From contig NC_133166.1 in assembly GCF_040802235.1 (NCBI RefSeq), forward strand, positions 3,782,001-3,846,000: a stretch of DNA of 64,000 bases, written 5' to 3'. Of the stretch, positions 24,471 through 36,989 are shown piece after piece. This DNA is from Manis javanica. Its lineage: Eukaryota > Chordata > Mammalia > Pholidota > Manidae. Positions within the stretch are counted from its first letter, which is position 1; every line of letters begins with the position of its first letter. Made by a program: the position numbers and the translations under genes. The notes under the pieces are model-generated. The model saw only the letters and a program-made list of their open reading frames with translations. It was not told the DNA's origin and did not search any database.

Positions 24471-24868
24471 GGGATTACTCCTTGATAGGATGAAACTACT
24501 GGTAAATCAAAGATCAACGCATGCTTTAAATATCCTTAATGTTGATCACTTAAAGGGTGTCAGAGGATCAGCTATGGAGGTACTCTTTTCTGATAATATT
24601 CCTTTCTCTTAATAATAGAAAAAAAAAAAAGCAGTCCCTGTGTGCTGACCTCCAATGAGTTCTGCACAGTGGTATAGAGGACATGTCAAAGTGTGGGCAA
24701 AGGGTCTGTTTGTTTCTATGCAGAAGATCAAGGCCTAGCTTGGATACCCAGAAAATGAACTAAGATACAATATGAGGAGGAGCTTCCGGCATCAGCACTC
24801 TCTGGAGGACTCGTGCCGGGGGATGATCTTCAAAAAGCCTCCACAGGGATCCGGGTGATGCTGCAGTC

Positions 24869-25321
24869 GTGGCTGCGTCCAACCCACCGTTTAATGGACT
24901 TGCCATTGGAATGAGGGCGGAGATGTCTAGGCTGGCATGTGCATACAGTGAGACAACGAATTTGACCGGATCTGTACTGTTGGAACTCAACCAGGAGTTG
25001 GGAGGGGTGCAAGGTGTAGCACTCCAAAATCTTATGACTATAGACTATCTACGGTTAAAAGGACATATGGGAGGTGAACAGATCCCAGAAATGGGCTGCT
25101 TTAATTTGTCTGATTTCTCTCAGACTGTTCAAGTACAGTTGGACAATATCCATCATATCATAGACAAATTTTCACAAATGCCTAGGGTGCCTAAATGGTT
25201 TTCTTGGCTTCACTGGAGATGGCTGGTAATTATAGATTTGCTTTGTTTATGTGACCGTATTCCTATTATGTTAATATGTGTGTACAAATTAGTTAGTAGT
25301 TTAAAACCTATACATACTTAA
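24869..25321 (+). pseudogene. ERV Env transmembrane-subunit remnant
   Basis: A 150-codon frame without stops. In order it shows an N-terminal helical stretch, a heptad-like segment around residues 35-65, a possible N-glycosylation site (NLT near residue 31), a loop with a cysteine near residue 77, a second helical segment, and a hydrophobic stretch (about residues 110-140) that could be the membrane anchor. The frame opens with GTG and extends upstream without a clear ATG. The surface subunit and signal peptide are missing and I do not see a clear CX6CC motif, so it is a fragment. Resemblance is to class II (betaretrovirus-like) Env by general character only. Confidence 0.55.
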
Positions 25322-25955
25322 GGTACTCTACAAGAAGATATGTCAAAGAAATAATCAATCCTCCCATGTTTTCTTCCATATGCTACCTCTATAGCTTTTC
25401 TTCTTCCTTCCTAATTACAACCCTTAAATAGAATTCGTGCCTCATATCGAAGTTACCGAGTATCATAATTCCTCCAGGTGGTAAAGATACCTCGAGACAA
25501 GTGCTGGGCATAGAAGCCACAGGGCATAAATCTGCAAAGAAGTAAAAAGCTAACCTTTTCAAACAATATGGCTTCTCTCTCACTTACCAACTTTACATTT
25601 CCCTGTATGGCCCCGGAAGATGACTGGTCAGCCAGAGACGGGTAAGATTCCTCAAGGGAGGAACAACCTAAGACAGGCACAGTTGCAGGGGGGCCATCAG
25701 GTGAGAAATTGGGGATCAACAGAGGTGAGGCTCAGAACCTCATCCCCCCTGCTTTGAGAGAAATCTTCTGCATCCGTGGATGTTTTACTGCCCTTGTCCA
25801 GCCTGGATTAATACTTAGTCCATAGGCACACACCTGATCATCTACAATTGCTCTCCTACAACACTAAACTATGTTTTCTACCTTTATCTTGCATCTACCT
25901 ACCACTTCAGCATTTTATTAAAAATAAAAATAATTATAATAATAAAGGGAGAAAT

Positions 25956-26277
25956 GTGGGATCAACATATAAATCAAGTATAAAAATCAAATGAATATTC
26001 ATATTTGACCTGATTGTTTATAGTTCATAATGTGTGATCAAAACCGAAAGTTTCTGTGATGAATGCCATTGTACTGTTCACCATGTAAGAATTTATTCAC
26101 TATGTAAGAATTCTTTCACCATGTAAGAACTTGTTCATTATGCTTCAGAAGATTAGAGACTGACGAGAGTTAGGCTTGAGATGGATTAATGATTGTACAT
26201 TGAGTATTGACCCCCCTATACTGAACTTTATTGTTGTTAACAACCATTTGATCAATAAATATGAGAGATGCCCTCTC
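25956..26277 (+). other. ERV LTR part (U3-R), lacking U5
   Basis: It begins with TG directly after the purine-rich tract AAAGGGAGAAA. It contains three imperfect copies of a 'cac(c/t)atgtaagaa' motif at 26,080-26,130. It ends at the presumed cleavage site 18 bases after AATAAA, followed by poly(A). The missing U5 and the poly(A) mark it as an RNA-derived copy. Confidence 0.65.
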
Positions 26278-26289
26278 AAAAAAAAAAAA

Positions 26290-28800
26290 TACATCAAAAG
26301 GACCGTACACCATGACCAAGTGGGATTCATCCCAGGGATGCAAGGATGGTACAACATTCGAAAATCCATCAACATCATCCACCACATCAACAAAAAGAAA
26401 CACAAAAACCACATGATCATCTCCATAGATCCTGAAAAAGCATTCGATAAAATTCAACATCCATTCATGATAAAAACTCTCAACAAAATGGGTATAGAGG
26501 GCAAATACCTCAACATAATAAAGGGCATATATGATAAACCCACAGCCAACATCATACTGAACAGCGAGAAGCTGAAAGCTTTTCCTCTGTGATCAGGAAC
26601 AAGACAGGGATGCCCACTATCCCCACTGTTATTCAAAATAGTACTGGAGGTCCTAGCCATGGCAATTAGACAAAACAAATACAAGGAATCCAGATTGGTA
26701 AAGAAGAGCTTAAACTGTCACTATTTGCAGATGACATGATATTGTACACAAAAACCCTGAAGACTCCACTCCGAAACTACTAGAGCTAATATCAGAATTC
26801 AGCAAAGTTGCAGGATACAAAATTAACACACAGAAATCTGTGGCTTTCCTATACATTAACAATAAACTAATAGAAAGAGAAATCAGGAAGACAATTCCAT
26901 TCACAGTAGCATCAGAAAGAATAAAATACCTAGGAATAAACCTAACCAAGGAAGTGAAAGACCTATACCCTGAAAACTATAAGACACTCTTAAGAGAAAT
27001 TAAATAGGTCACTAACAAATGGAAACTCATCCCATGCTCCTGGCTAGGAAGAATTAATATCGTCAAAATGGCCATCCTGCCCAAAGCAATATACAGATTC
27101 GATGCAATTCCTATCAAACTACCAACAGCATTCTTCAATGAACTGGAACAAATAGTTCAAAAATTCATATGGAAACACCAAAGAACCCAAACAGCTAAAG
27201 CAATCCTGAGAAGGAAGAATAAAGTGGGGGGGGGGGGGGGTATCTCACTCCCCAACTTCAAGCTCTACCAGAAAGCCACAGTAATCAAGACAATTTGGTA
27301 CTGGCACAAGAACAGAGCCACAAACCAATGGAACAGAATAGAGACATTAATCCAAACATATATGGTCAACTAATATTCGATAAAGGGGCCATGGACATAC
27401 AATGGTGAAATGACAGTCTGTTCAACAGATGGTGCTGGCACAACTGGACAGCAACATGTAAGAGAATGAAACTGGATCACTGTCTAACCTCATACACAAA
27501 AGTAAATTCGAAATGGATCAAACACTTGAATGTAAGACATGGAACCATAAAACTCTTAGAAAAAAACATAGGCAAAAATCTCTTAGACATAAACATGAGT
27601 GACCTCTTCTTGAAAATAGCTCCCCGGGAAGAGGAAACAAATGCAAAAATGAACAAGTGGGACTATATCAAGCTGAAAAGCTTCTGTACAGCAAAGGACA
27701 CCATCAATAGAACAAAAAGGTATCCTACAGTATGGGAGAATATATTCGTAAAAGACAGATCCGATAAAGGGTTGACATCCAAAATATATAAAGAGCTCAC
27801 ACACCTCAACAAACAAAAAGCAAATAATCCAATTAAAAAATGGGCCCAGGAGCTGAATAGGCAGTTCTCTAAAGCAGAAATTCAGATGACCAACAGACAC
27901 ATGAAAAGATGCTCCACATTGCTTGTCATCAGAGAAATGCAAATTAAAACCACAATGAGATATCACCTCACACCAGTAAGGATGGCTGCCATCCAAAAGA
28001 CAAACAACAACAAATGTTGGCGAGGTTGTGGAGAAAGGGGAAACCTCCTACACTGCTGGTGAGAACGTAAATTAGTTCAACCATTATGGAAAGCAGTATG
28101 GAGGTTCCTCAAAATGCTCAAAATAGAAATACCATTTGACCGAAGAATTCCACTTCTAGGAATTTACCCTAAGAATGCAGCACTCCAGTTTGAAAAAGAC
28201 AGATGCACCCCTATGTTTATTGCTGCACTTTTTACAATAGCCAAGATATGGAAGCAACCTAAATGTCCATCAGTAGATGATTGGATAAAGAAGATGTGGT
28301 ACATATACACAATGGATTACTATGCAGCCCTAAGAGAAAAACAAATCCTACCATTCACAACAACATGGATGGAGCTAGAGGGTATTATGCTCAGTGAAAT
28401 AAGCCAGGCAGAGAAAGACAAGTACCAAATGATCTCACTCATATGTGGAATATAAGAACAAAAGAAACTGAAGGAACAAAACAGCAGCAGAAGCACAGAA
28501 CCCAAGAATGGACTAACAGTTACCAGGGAAAGGGACTGGGGAGGACGGGTGGGAAGGGAGGGATAAGGACCAGAAGAAAACAAAAGGCGGCACTACAACT
28601 AGCATGTATAGTGTTGGGGGGGCACGTGGAGGGCTGTGCAACACAGAGAAGACAAGTAGTGATTTTACAGCATCTTACTATGTTGATGGACAGTAACTGT
28701 GAACGGGGATGTGGGGGGGACTGGGTGAAGAGGGGAGCCTAGTAAACATAATGTCCTTCATGTAATTGTAGATTAATGATACCAATATAAAAAAATAAAA
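26290..28800 (+). mobile_element. 5'-truncated L1 joined to the ERV poly(A)
   Basis: The L1 starts within the ORF2 RT domain at 'atacatcaaaaggaccgtac', homologous to 21,909 onward of the 18.4-kb L1, and continues to the 3' UTR and an A-rich (AAAT)n tail at about 28,788-28,820. ORF2 is broken: TGA near 26,590, several frameshifts and a 14-G run at 27,227-27,240. Frames at 27,466-28,062 and 28,114-28,455 are its C-terminal pieces. No other sequence intervenes between the ERV poly(A) and the L1. Confidence 0.88.
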
Positions 28801-28959
28801 AATAAATAAATAAAATAAAAGTGACTCCAATAAAAATATAGACTGTAATAAACATGAAATGAAATCTTAAGAAAGTTAGAAGAATTCACACTGTAGGAAC
28901 ATAAGAAGTTGAATTATGATCTGACTTTCAAAAGGTGGATGTACTTAGCTTTAAAATGG

Positions 28960-29400
28960 CTCTTAATATATATCAGGCTCTAATCCTTGGAATCTGTAAA
29001 TGCGACCTTATTTAGAAAAAGGGCACAAGAAGGAGTGATTAGATTAAAGACTTTGAGATGAGGAAATTATTCTGGATTATCAGGAGGGCTTTATTATAAG
29101 ACAGAGGAGGCTGTTTTACATACACACGTGCCCCGCATACAAGAAGATGTAGGAAAGATGGAGAGAGGTTTGAGACGCTAGTCTTGAAGACTGAAGTCTT
29201 ATGACCACAATGAAGGAATGCCTGCAGTCACCAGAAACGGGAAGAAATGAGGAAGGATTGATTGGCCTCTAGAAACACCTCAGCAAGTGTGGTCCTGCTG
29301 ACGCCTTAATTTTGGCCAAGTGATGCGGATCTCAAATCTCTGAAGTCTACTATGTAAGAGAATGTTTTAAGACACCAATTTATAGTACTTTTCTACAGAA
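28960..29400 (+). mobile_element. MaLR-like (MLT/MST type) ancient solo LTR, probable
   Basis: The motif order resembles the MaLR family: 'ctaatccttggaatctgtaa', 'gaccttatttagaaaaaggg', 'attaaagactttgagatgag', 'attctggattatcagg', 'ctgctgacgccttaattttgg', then a 'gagaatgttttaagacacc' end. It is very decayed, and the exact subfamily and edges are not fixed. A related non-autonomous repeat with similar wording is possible. Confidence 0.45.
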
Positions 29401-29409
29401 ACCAGTGAA

Positions 29410-30197
29410 TGCTTAAAAAAACATCAGGCAGAGCAAAAAAGTTAAAAAGACATAGATACTGAGGAAGTTATGATATCACATACATTATCTGCTTTTCTAA
29501 TCAAGAATTAAGGGAGAATAGACAACAAAAGGTAAAACTGAAAAAAACAATAGCAATACAGCAGGTAATTTAATAATCAGCCATAATATACCATATACAA
29601 TGCTAAGAGTTAAAGATCCATCATTCAGTTTTCATGGAAATTTTATTAGAAAATTTGAGTATTAATATCTCCTATTTGCAGAAGAGGTTTAAAAAGTCCA
29701 AAAATCATAACCTCAATAGAAAATGTAATAAAAAAGAAACCCAAAATGACTAAGAAACTATACACAGATTTAAACATGCAGGAAATTCACTACAAATTTT
29801 CATGAAAAACATAGAATATAAACAAATGCATAGTTACTCCATGTAAGGAGGAGGAAGTCAATTTAATACGAGTGGCTGCATGCTGAGAGAATGATAAAAA
29901 GACATGGCTTTTTATGTGCACTTTGTTAGAAATCCATTGATGTATCCACACTGAGAATCAAGTCTAACAGTTCCACACCCAAAACCAATTCAAAGCAACT
30001 AAAGGTTGGAGAAGAGCAGCAAAGGAAACAGATGCACTTGAAGTGTCAGTGACAGGGGTAACATATGACTTAGTAAGATAGGCAAGTGGCAAATAACAAA
30101 GTATACATAGTCCCCAAGCTCATAAAATCTTACCGCAATGAACTTTTCATTCCCATCTACTCAAAACAAACCTCTCATTGAGCGTCTTTGAGTCTAG
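29410..30197. other. 3' flank of the OR5L gene
   Basis: AT-rich sequence, homologous to 53,000-53,774. On the minus strand it would hold the 3' UTR of the following gene. No further feature is supported. Confidence 0.5.
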
Positions 30198-31148
30198 TTA
30201 AGAAAGTAGTTTTTCAAAAGGTAATTTTGATCTCCACACTTTCTTGAGGGCTTCTTTCACATCCTTGTTCCTCAGGCTGTAGATCAGGGGGTTCAGCATG
30301 GGAATCACGATCGTGTAGAACACAGTGGTCACTTTGTCAGTGTCCATACTGTTGCCGGAACTGGGCCGGCAATACATGAAAAGGATTGTTCCATGGAAGA
30401 CAGCAATGGCTGTGAAGTGGGAGGCACAGGTGGAGAAGGCTTTGCGCCTTCCCTGGGCAGAGCGCATCCTCAGGATGGTGATGAAAATAAACAAGTAGGA
30501 CATGAAGATGATCGTGATGGTGATGATCTCATTGCTAGTGGCCACAATGTATAGCAGCAGTCCATTCATAGTGACATCAGAGCAAGCAAGAGACAAGAGG
30601 GGGAGTAGATCACAAAAGAAGTGGTTAATCACATTCGATCGATAGGATGGGATCTGAAGAGCTAAGCACAAGTGAATCAGAGAACACACCGTCCCACACA
30701 GGTAACAACCAAACACCAGCACCACACAGAGATGCCGGGACATGGTGACCATGTACAGCAGTGGATTACTGATGGCCACAAAGCGGTCATAGGCCATCAC
30801 AGCCAGCAGGAAGACCTCAGTGATGGCATAGGAACAAAATAAGTAGAACTGCACTATGCATCCCAGAAAGGAGATGGTTTTGTCCTCACTGATAATGTTG
30901 GACAACATCTTTGGCACAATGATTGTGGAGTAGCAGAAATCCACAAAGGACAAGTGGCTGAGGAAAAAGTACATGGGTGTGTGAAGTCCGGAGCTGACCT
31001 GAATCAGTGCAATCATGCCCAGGTTGCCCAAAACTGTGACTCCGTAGATCAGAAGGAACAGCACGAAAAGAAAGGCTCTCAGCTCAGGGGCGTCTGTTAG
31101 TCCAAGAAGAAGGAACTCTGCCCCAGAAGAGCAGTTCTCCATGCCCAT
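30198..31148 (-). CDS. OR5L: Class II olfactory receptor OR5L-like, intact (unit 2)
   Basis: A 316-residue odorant GPCR. The ATG at 31,146-31,148 gives MGMENCSS, aligning with the MGK-NC start of the 62.4-kb paralogue. A frame extension to 31,157 would need GTG and is not credible; a second ATG at 31,142 gives MENCSS. Motifs: an NCS glycosylation site; [14 protein letters not shown] in TM1; [35 protein letters not shown] at the end of TM3 with an intact [19 protein letters not shown] in loop 2; [15 protein letters not shown] in TM6; [15 protein letters not shown] in TM7. AIS replaces the usual AIC just after the DRF. A splice acceptor (ctctttttag on the minus strand, AG at 31,200-31,201) lies 50 bases upstream of the ATG. 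Its closest relative is the gene at 53.8 kb, which has the same SKLPFEKL tail. Confidence 0.95.
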   Translation of the reverse strand: MGMENCSSGAEFLLLGLTDAPELRAFLFVLFLLIYGVTVLGNLGMIALIQVSSGLHTPMYFFLSHLSFVDFCYSTIIVPKMLSNIISEDKTISFLGCIVQFYLFCSYAITEVFLLAVMAYDRFVAISNPLLYMVTMSRHLCVVLVFGCYLCGTVCSLIHLCLALQIPSYRSNVINHFFCDLLPLLSLACSDVTMNGLLLYIVATSNEIITITIIFMSYLFIFITILRMRSAQGRRKAFSTCASHFTAIAVFHGTILFMYCRPSSGNSMDTDKVTTVFYTIVIPMLNPLIYSLRNKDVKEALKKVWRSKLPFEKLLS

Positions 31149-31569
31149 TCCTGCCACAGGTCAGGCTTTGGAAAACAAATGGTAAGTTTTCTGTGTCTTC
31201 TAAAAAGAGAAAAAATGCATTAAAAACAGATTAATATGGACTTCAAAATTATAAAATTGGTATATTTATGAGATATATCGAACAGTATATTTATGAGGTA
31301 TAACAAAAATTGTCAAAAATGAGAAATGACATGATTGTCAAAAAACTCTCAGTGGATCCTACTGATTAACACGGACTTAAGCTTCAGCAAAAACCTTAAA
31401 TGACTCCAACCATTATCTAACATAGCACATTGAAATGATCATCTGGGTTTTGTGGTTTGATGGTTTTTAAAATGAGGTTCAAAAATGTACTTCAAGGTCA
31501 AAAAAAGTTAACTCCTCTTTTGGGAGAAACTTAATAATGTCTGTCCACCAGGGTAATACTTACTGTGAT

Positions 31570-31608
31570 TCTACAAATAAATACTCTCTCTACAAATAAA
31601 TACTCTCT
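31570..31608. repeat. Local tandem duplication, about 19 bp x 2
   Basis: The unit TCTACAAATAAATACTCTC occurs twice in a row. The matching place in unit 3 (about 55,100) has a single, degraded version. Confidence 0.8.
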
Positions 31609-34164
31609 CTTTTTTTTTAGTAGAGTCTATCAGACAAACAAATTTGAAGTTCCTTACAATTGCTATTTTGGAGAGTGTGAAAAATGTTTTTGAGTTTTGT
31701 GACTCATGTAAACTCTTTACACTTGGAATTATAAAAGAGAAATAAAATACATGCTAAAAATAATTATTTTGCATATCACACAAAGTGACTTAATCAATTG
31801 TAATAATAACAATCCATATTAAAAAGGCTTAGAAAGATGGAACTTTTATAAATTTTTCTGGAAGGCAATAAGAGGGTACATTCAAAGCATTCACCCTGAT
31901 GATAATGAAAACTATATGACATTCTCTATGAGATAATTTATTCTTAATAAGCTGTTATAAGAAATATTAATTACATTGCTATAATAGTGAAAACCTATGT
32001 CCTGAGTTACACTGCAACACATTTATAATATTAGCAAAAGTAAAATTTAGTTGTTAAAAATAAAGCAACTGTTAGTACACTGCATCATATTAGAGATAGA
32101 AAATTATCATGATCCTTGGTATTAATTTTCAGAGATGGTTAAATTTTTTTAAGTGGTTGCCAAATAGCACACTTAGTGCATATAGGTAAATATAAATGAT
32201 GATGTACATGCAGAGGTATGAATACATATCATAGACGTATGTGTAATCACTTTATTTAGCTATAAGTGAAAGATAAATACTTTATCCACATTGAAAAAGA
32301 GACAAGTGAAAATTTTCCCAATTCTTCTCAGGTCATTGGTCTGGGAAAGTGCTTAGGTTTTGCATTCCATATGGGACATGCCGCTGAGACATTTCCTTAA
32401 AAAAAGGCATGTGAAAGTTGAGGAACTTTATCCTTGGTCCTCCCTGTGAGACATCAGGGGATGCGTACTCATTACTTCCACACACATAAATGTAATGAAA
32501 ATGGAGTGAAGAGATTCTGAACTAGAAGGATAACCTGTTTTCTCCACATCTCAATCTAGTTTTAACAAAGTGGGAACAGCACATTCCTGAAGTCACAGTT
32601 TTTCATTACCTGACCAAAAAACAAAAACAAAAACACCTATTTCCGAGTTAAAACAGGAAAACCTACTTGGAAAATGTTCTTCCCGGTGTTCTAGACTAAC
32701 AATCAGAAGTTAGTTTATGGTAAATCCAAAACAAATCCAAAGGAATTCACTTCATTTTCCACGAGAGAGCGTTTGCAGGTCCTGCCTCTCCACGACCAGG
32801 TGGACGGCACATACCTTCAACCCTCAGAATTAGTGTGACAATTAGGGAGCTGTCCATGGTCATAAATTCTACCTTCTATGGTAGAAGTCAGTTGGAAAAA
32901 AGCAGTGAAAGAAGACAGAATGAAAGACAAGGGAAGACAGAGAGTGAGAAAGAGAAGATCTACTATTACGCTCTTTTCTTCCATACACATCAATGTTTGA
33001 TGTTACAGAGGAAATTGTTCTAATTTCACCAACAACTGTCCTTGAATACTAACACATAAAAGCATTTTAAACAGTAAATGCACAGAAATATGGGTTCTGT
33101 TAAAACATTCTCTAAATTAGAAGAGAGATGAGCTAGGTTTATCTTTAAAATAATTATTTGCTAGGAAAATATATCCATGTCCATCCTCAAGCAACAGAGC
33201 TTAGTTCTAGCTAACAAACCTTAGTGACAGCCATTTCCTCCCAGGAGCTGATGATGTTAGGATGTGTATGGTAGACAGGGACTTATACTGTGATTTGAAC
33301 TCCTGGGAAATGGGCCCCTTAACACCCAGAACAATAATTAATCTCTAGGTATAGTAAAATCTATAAAAATTAAACAATGACTACCTGTGATACAATACAA
33401 ATAATAATTAATCTCTATGGAATATCATCTGGAAATTTATTATTTACGCTATCCAAATTTGGGAAACAACTGTTTAGAACCAAACACACCTTCCTTCTTT
33501 ATGATATCACATTCTAATGCTAAATATGTGGGTCACAGTTCATATAGCCATAATGAAATTACACAAATACTTCTCTGATAATACTACAAAATCCCCTAAA
33601 TTCCTATAGGGCACAATGACTAGAACCACTTCAGGATTTCTTTAAATGCCAAAAACGCAATGAACTTGCTGGTCGAAAAACTATCAAATAGTTCACACTT
33701 GTTGGATGCTTGTTATGTCTCTGAAAATTATGCAAGTATTAATTCATTTTATCTTTACACTAACCAGACAAGACAATAACTTGGTTTTTAGGCCAATCTT
33801 ACAAAGAAGATGAGGCAGACACAGACAGTTGTAACTTGGACGAACTAAAAATAAATTGCATGTGAAGACCTAGGAGGTTCCCTGGTGTTTCCACCCATAA
33901 GAATGTGTGGAACAAAGGGCAGCCCCAGAGAGACTTCTGAGTTTGTGTTTTTTCTAAGGCATGTCTTGTGCTAGAAATCATCAAATGGGACCATGTCAAT
34001 GATTTCTGTTTTAGGAGTCTCTTTCTGACCTATGTTGTCAATATAGGCCACTGTATTATATTTGTGTCTGTGTATCACTGGCTGTACAACTGTTTAGTAC
34101 TTTCTCTCTTACTTTTATTTTTCCTTCTGTGGCAAGTGTGTGTTCCCTATCTTTGGTGTTCTCT

Positions 34165-34216
34165 GGACCTGTGTTTAGGTGTGTGTTTTTGGACCTGTGT
34201 TTAGGTGTGTGCTTTT
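34165..34216. repeat. 26-bp tandem duplication
   Basis: A 26-base unit beginning GGACCTGTGTTTAGGTGTGT is repeated back to back with one difference. Unit 3 (about 57,685) has a single copy, so this arose in unit 2. Confidence 0.85.
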
Positions 34217-34977
34217 TTAATTTCAGAAAATTCAAAGCTGTTATCTAGACACACTCTTCCCCTGGCCTGACTTCCTTCTTCTTTACTTACAAGGCTCCAA
34301 ATATTGTTATTTTGAATCATATGGCTTAAATATTTCCCTGGTTTTCATTCCTCATTTCTTCTCTTTGTATGTCATTTTGGCTGTTTTTCTACTGATTTAT
34401 CTTTGTGTTCACTAATTTTTACTTGACTATGTTGAGGCTAATGCCATGCCCAAGAACACAAACTTTATCTCTGTATTTTCATCATCATTTCTAGCAAGTT
34501 TATTTATTTAGCATCAGTTTCTCTGACTTTGTTAAATTCCCCATCTATTAATGCATGCTGCCACCTGTTCCACTTGTATCAATATAATTATAGTTATTTT
34601 AGGCAACCTGTCTGATATTTCTAACATCTAAGCCATTATCTGAATCTGAGGCTGTTAATGCCTTTGTTTTCTTACAGTCAATTATTTTCTCCTGTGTATT
34701 TGTGTGACATCTATATTTTTAATTGCATATTTTTGAAGGCCACTAGAAATTGAAGTAAATGGCATTTTGCCTGAAAATGACTCACATCTTTTGCTTGGCA
34801 TTAAGTACAGGAAGTGAAGCTGGGCTTCATTTTTGCTAATACTATGATTACCTCAGCATACCACAAACTTCAAATTTGTCTATTGTTATCTTATATTAAC
34901 AGTTTGGCCTGGTTTGCCAGTTATTCTCAATACCTAATCCATCCTAACCTTTAGGTCTTCCCTTAGCATAGACAACC

Positions 34978-35625
34978 AAACAAAAAAGCTTTTACATAGT
35001 AGAAAACAATCAACAAAGTGAAGAGACAGTCTAAGGAATTGGGAAAATACTGCAAGCCATACTTAATAAAGGGTTAATATCCAAAATGTAGAGAGAATTT
35101 GTACAACTAAATAGCAAGAAAAAAAAAGAGTAACATAACCCAGTTAAAAAATAGGCAGGGACCAGAAAACTTATTTCTACAGAGAAGATACACATATGAT
35201 CACCAGCCATATGAAAAAAATTTCAATGTCACTAGTCATCAGAAAACTGCAAATCAAAACCACAATGAGATATTACCCCACACCTGTTAGAATGGCTCTT
35301 ATCAAAAAGACCAGAGACAGCACATGTTGGTGAGAACATGGCAAAAAAGGAAGCCCAGTACACTGTTGATGGACTGTAACTTGGCATAGTCATTACAAAA
35401 AAGACTATAGAGTTTTCTCCGAAAGCTAAAAATAGAACTAGTATAAAACCAGCAATATCACTTCTGGTTGTCCATTGGAATTGAAATCTGTATTTCAAAG
35501 AGATAGCTGTACTCCTGTGTTCATCGCAGCATTATTCATAACACCTAAGATGTGGAAATGGCACAAGTCCATCGATGGGTGATTAAAGAAAAAGTGATAC
35601 AATGTAACTTTTTTCAGCCTTTACA
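34978..35625 (+). mobile_element. Old L1 3' fragment, unit 2 copy
   Basis: Orthologous by duplication to 598-1,255 and nearly identical to it, including the abrupt truncation just after the 'cagcctttacaaagaag' segment. The third copy, at 58,428-59,590, is longer. Confidence 0.8.
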
Positions 35626-36989
35626 AAGAAGAGAATCCTGCCAAGAGATGCATTTCTGGTGGAATTTTATAGTTCCTCTTTGAAAATGTAACAATGATCT
35701 TTTATGAATTTCAGTTACTGAATTAACATAAGGTAATGAGAATTGTAATAATAATTAGGTACAGACAAAAATTATCAGAGCTTTATTAACATAGAACATA
35801 AATGGCCACTTCACATACATTTTTATGACAAAGTCATATACTATGCCATGTATGCTTAATAGGATTACAGTTCTGGAGAGTAAGTGGAATTAAGTGTGAT
35901 TTCAGGGACAAAACAAATATACAATCTAATGATCCATGTATTTCAATTAATCATCATGGGCATAAGATAGCTATCTTATGCACTAAAAATGATATGTTTT
36001 CATTTTTCAATGAAGTTTTTGAAAGCAATTGAATATTCTAAAAGATTTATAGAATTCTAAAATTAATTCATTTAAGGGGCACTTGAATAAAAGAATTGAA
36101 TAACACTAATCTAATTCATGTTCTACATAGTTACAGAAGTTACCAAAGACAATTTGAAGTCTAAAATTACAGAATGGAAAACTATCAAATGCTACAACAT
36201 TATTTCTAGAAAAGAATAGTACCTGTGTGGTTGAAATTTCAATGTATCGTGTTCATTTTTGTCACTCATTAATTTTAAAACATTGATCAGAGCACTTAAA
36301 CAGTATATATTTCCATTTCAAAATAAAAATTAAGGTTTTTATGTTTAACTTCACAAAAATGTAATCAGCCTTTACCAAGATGGGAAACTTAAAGACTTAC
36401 AAATTGAAATGAATTATTCATGATCAGATACAATCAAGAGCAATCTAAGATCTCTGCTACTTTTCCACAATTGTTCCAGGTAAGATCAAATTAAGTAAGT
36501 GACAATGTGCAAAGGAAAGCGGGTCACTTGCGAATATACAAAATATTATTGGTTGTATTAGGTATCTGAATTTGGGGGGGGGAAAGGTTTATTTCAATTC
36601 ATACTTTTAAGCTTAAAACCCCATAATCACTCAAAATTATCTCATGAGCCAAGTAAGATTGCCATCCATTAATAATTTTACCCTCAAAAAAAACCTAGAA
36701 CTTCTTCTCTCGATAATTTTCTAGCTAATTTGGAGTGTTATCCAAATGAAAATAGTACATACCAGAACAAAGATAAATAAGTAATTCAAGAAAAAGTGAA
36801 GACAGAAGAAAAATAAATCTGATGTTATAAAATTTTCAAACTGAGAAACCTGTGCCTATGAGGGCAACATAGGAGAAATATTATTACTATTAGAGGAAAA
36901 CTAGTGTGTCCCATATGCACAATACTCTAGGTTTGAGTAATTCTTTATTTAGATTACAACGAAAACTGACAACTTAAAATGGCAGTTAC
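35626..36989. other. AT-rich intergenic sequence, unit 2
   Basis: Counterpart of 1,256-2,610. No feature is recognised. Confidence 0.5.

Larger units (their letters stand above)
24640..26290 (+). mobile_element. Endogenous retrovirus env-to-R segment ending in poly(A)
   Basis: The segment contains a decayed 3' part of a retroviral genome: an Env transmembrane-subunit-like frame, an untranslated stretch, a polypurine tract (about 25,945-25,955), a U3 starting TGTGGG at 25,956, and AATAAA at 26,254-26,259. A run of twelve A starts 18 bases after that signal. No U5 follows. An integrated provirus would continue into U5 and end in CA at the LTR edge, so this looks like a copy of a polyadenylated ERV transcript. 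The left limit is uncertain (24,600-24,780); a 12-A run at about 24,619-24,630 lies just before it. Confidence 0.7.
31202..34364. other. AT-rich upstream region of the OR5L gene
   Basis: It probably contains the 5' intron and any upstream exon of the minus-strand OR gene, but none is firmly identifiable. A donor-like GTATGTG on the minus strand lies near 32,812. The region matches 54,770-57,850. Two small local duplications occur, at 31,570-31,608 and 34,165-34,216. Confidence 0.45.

Noticed and set aside
31149-31157. N-terminal extension of the 30.2-kb OR
   Set aside because: The extension would begin with GTG; the ATG at 31,148 matches the paralogue start and lies after the splice acceptor.
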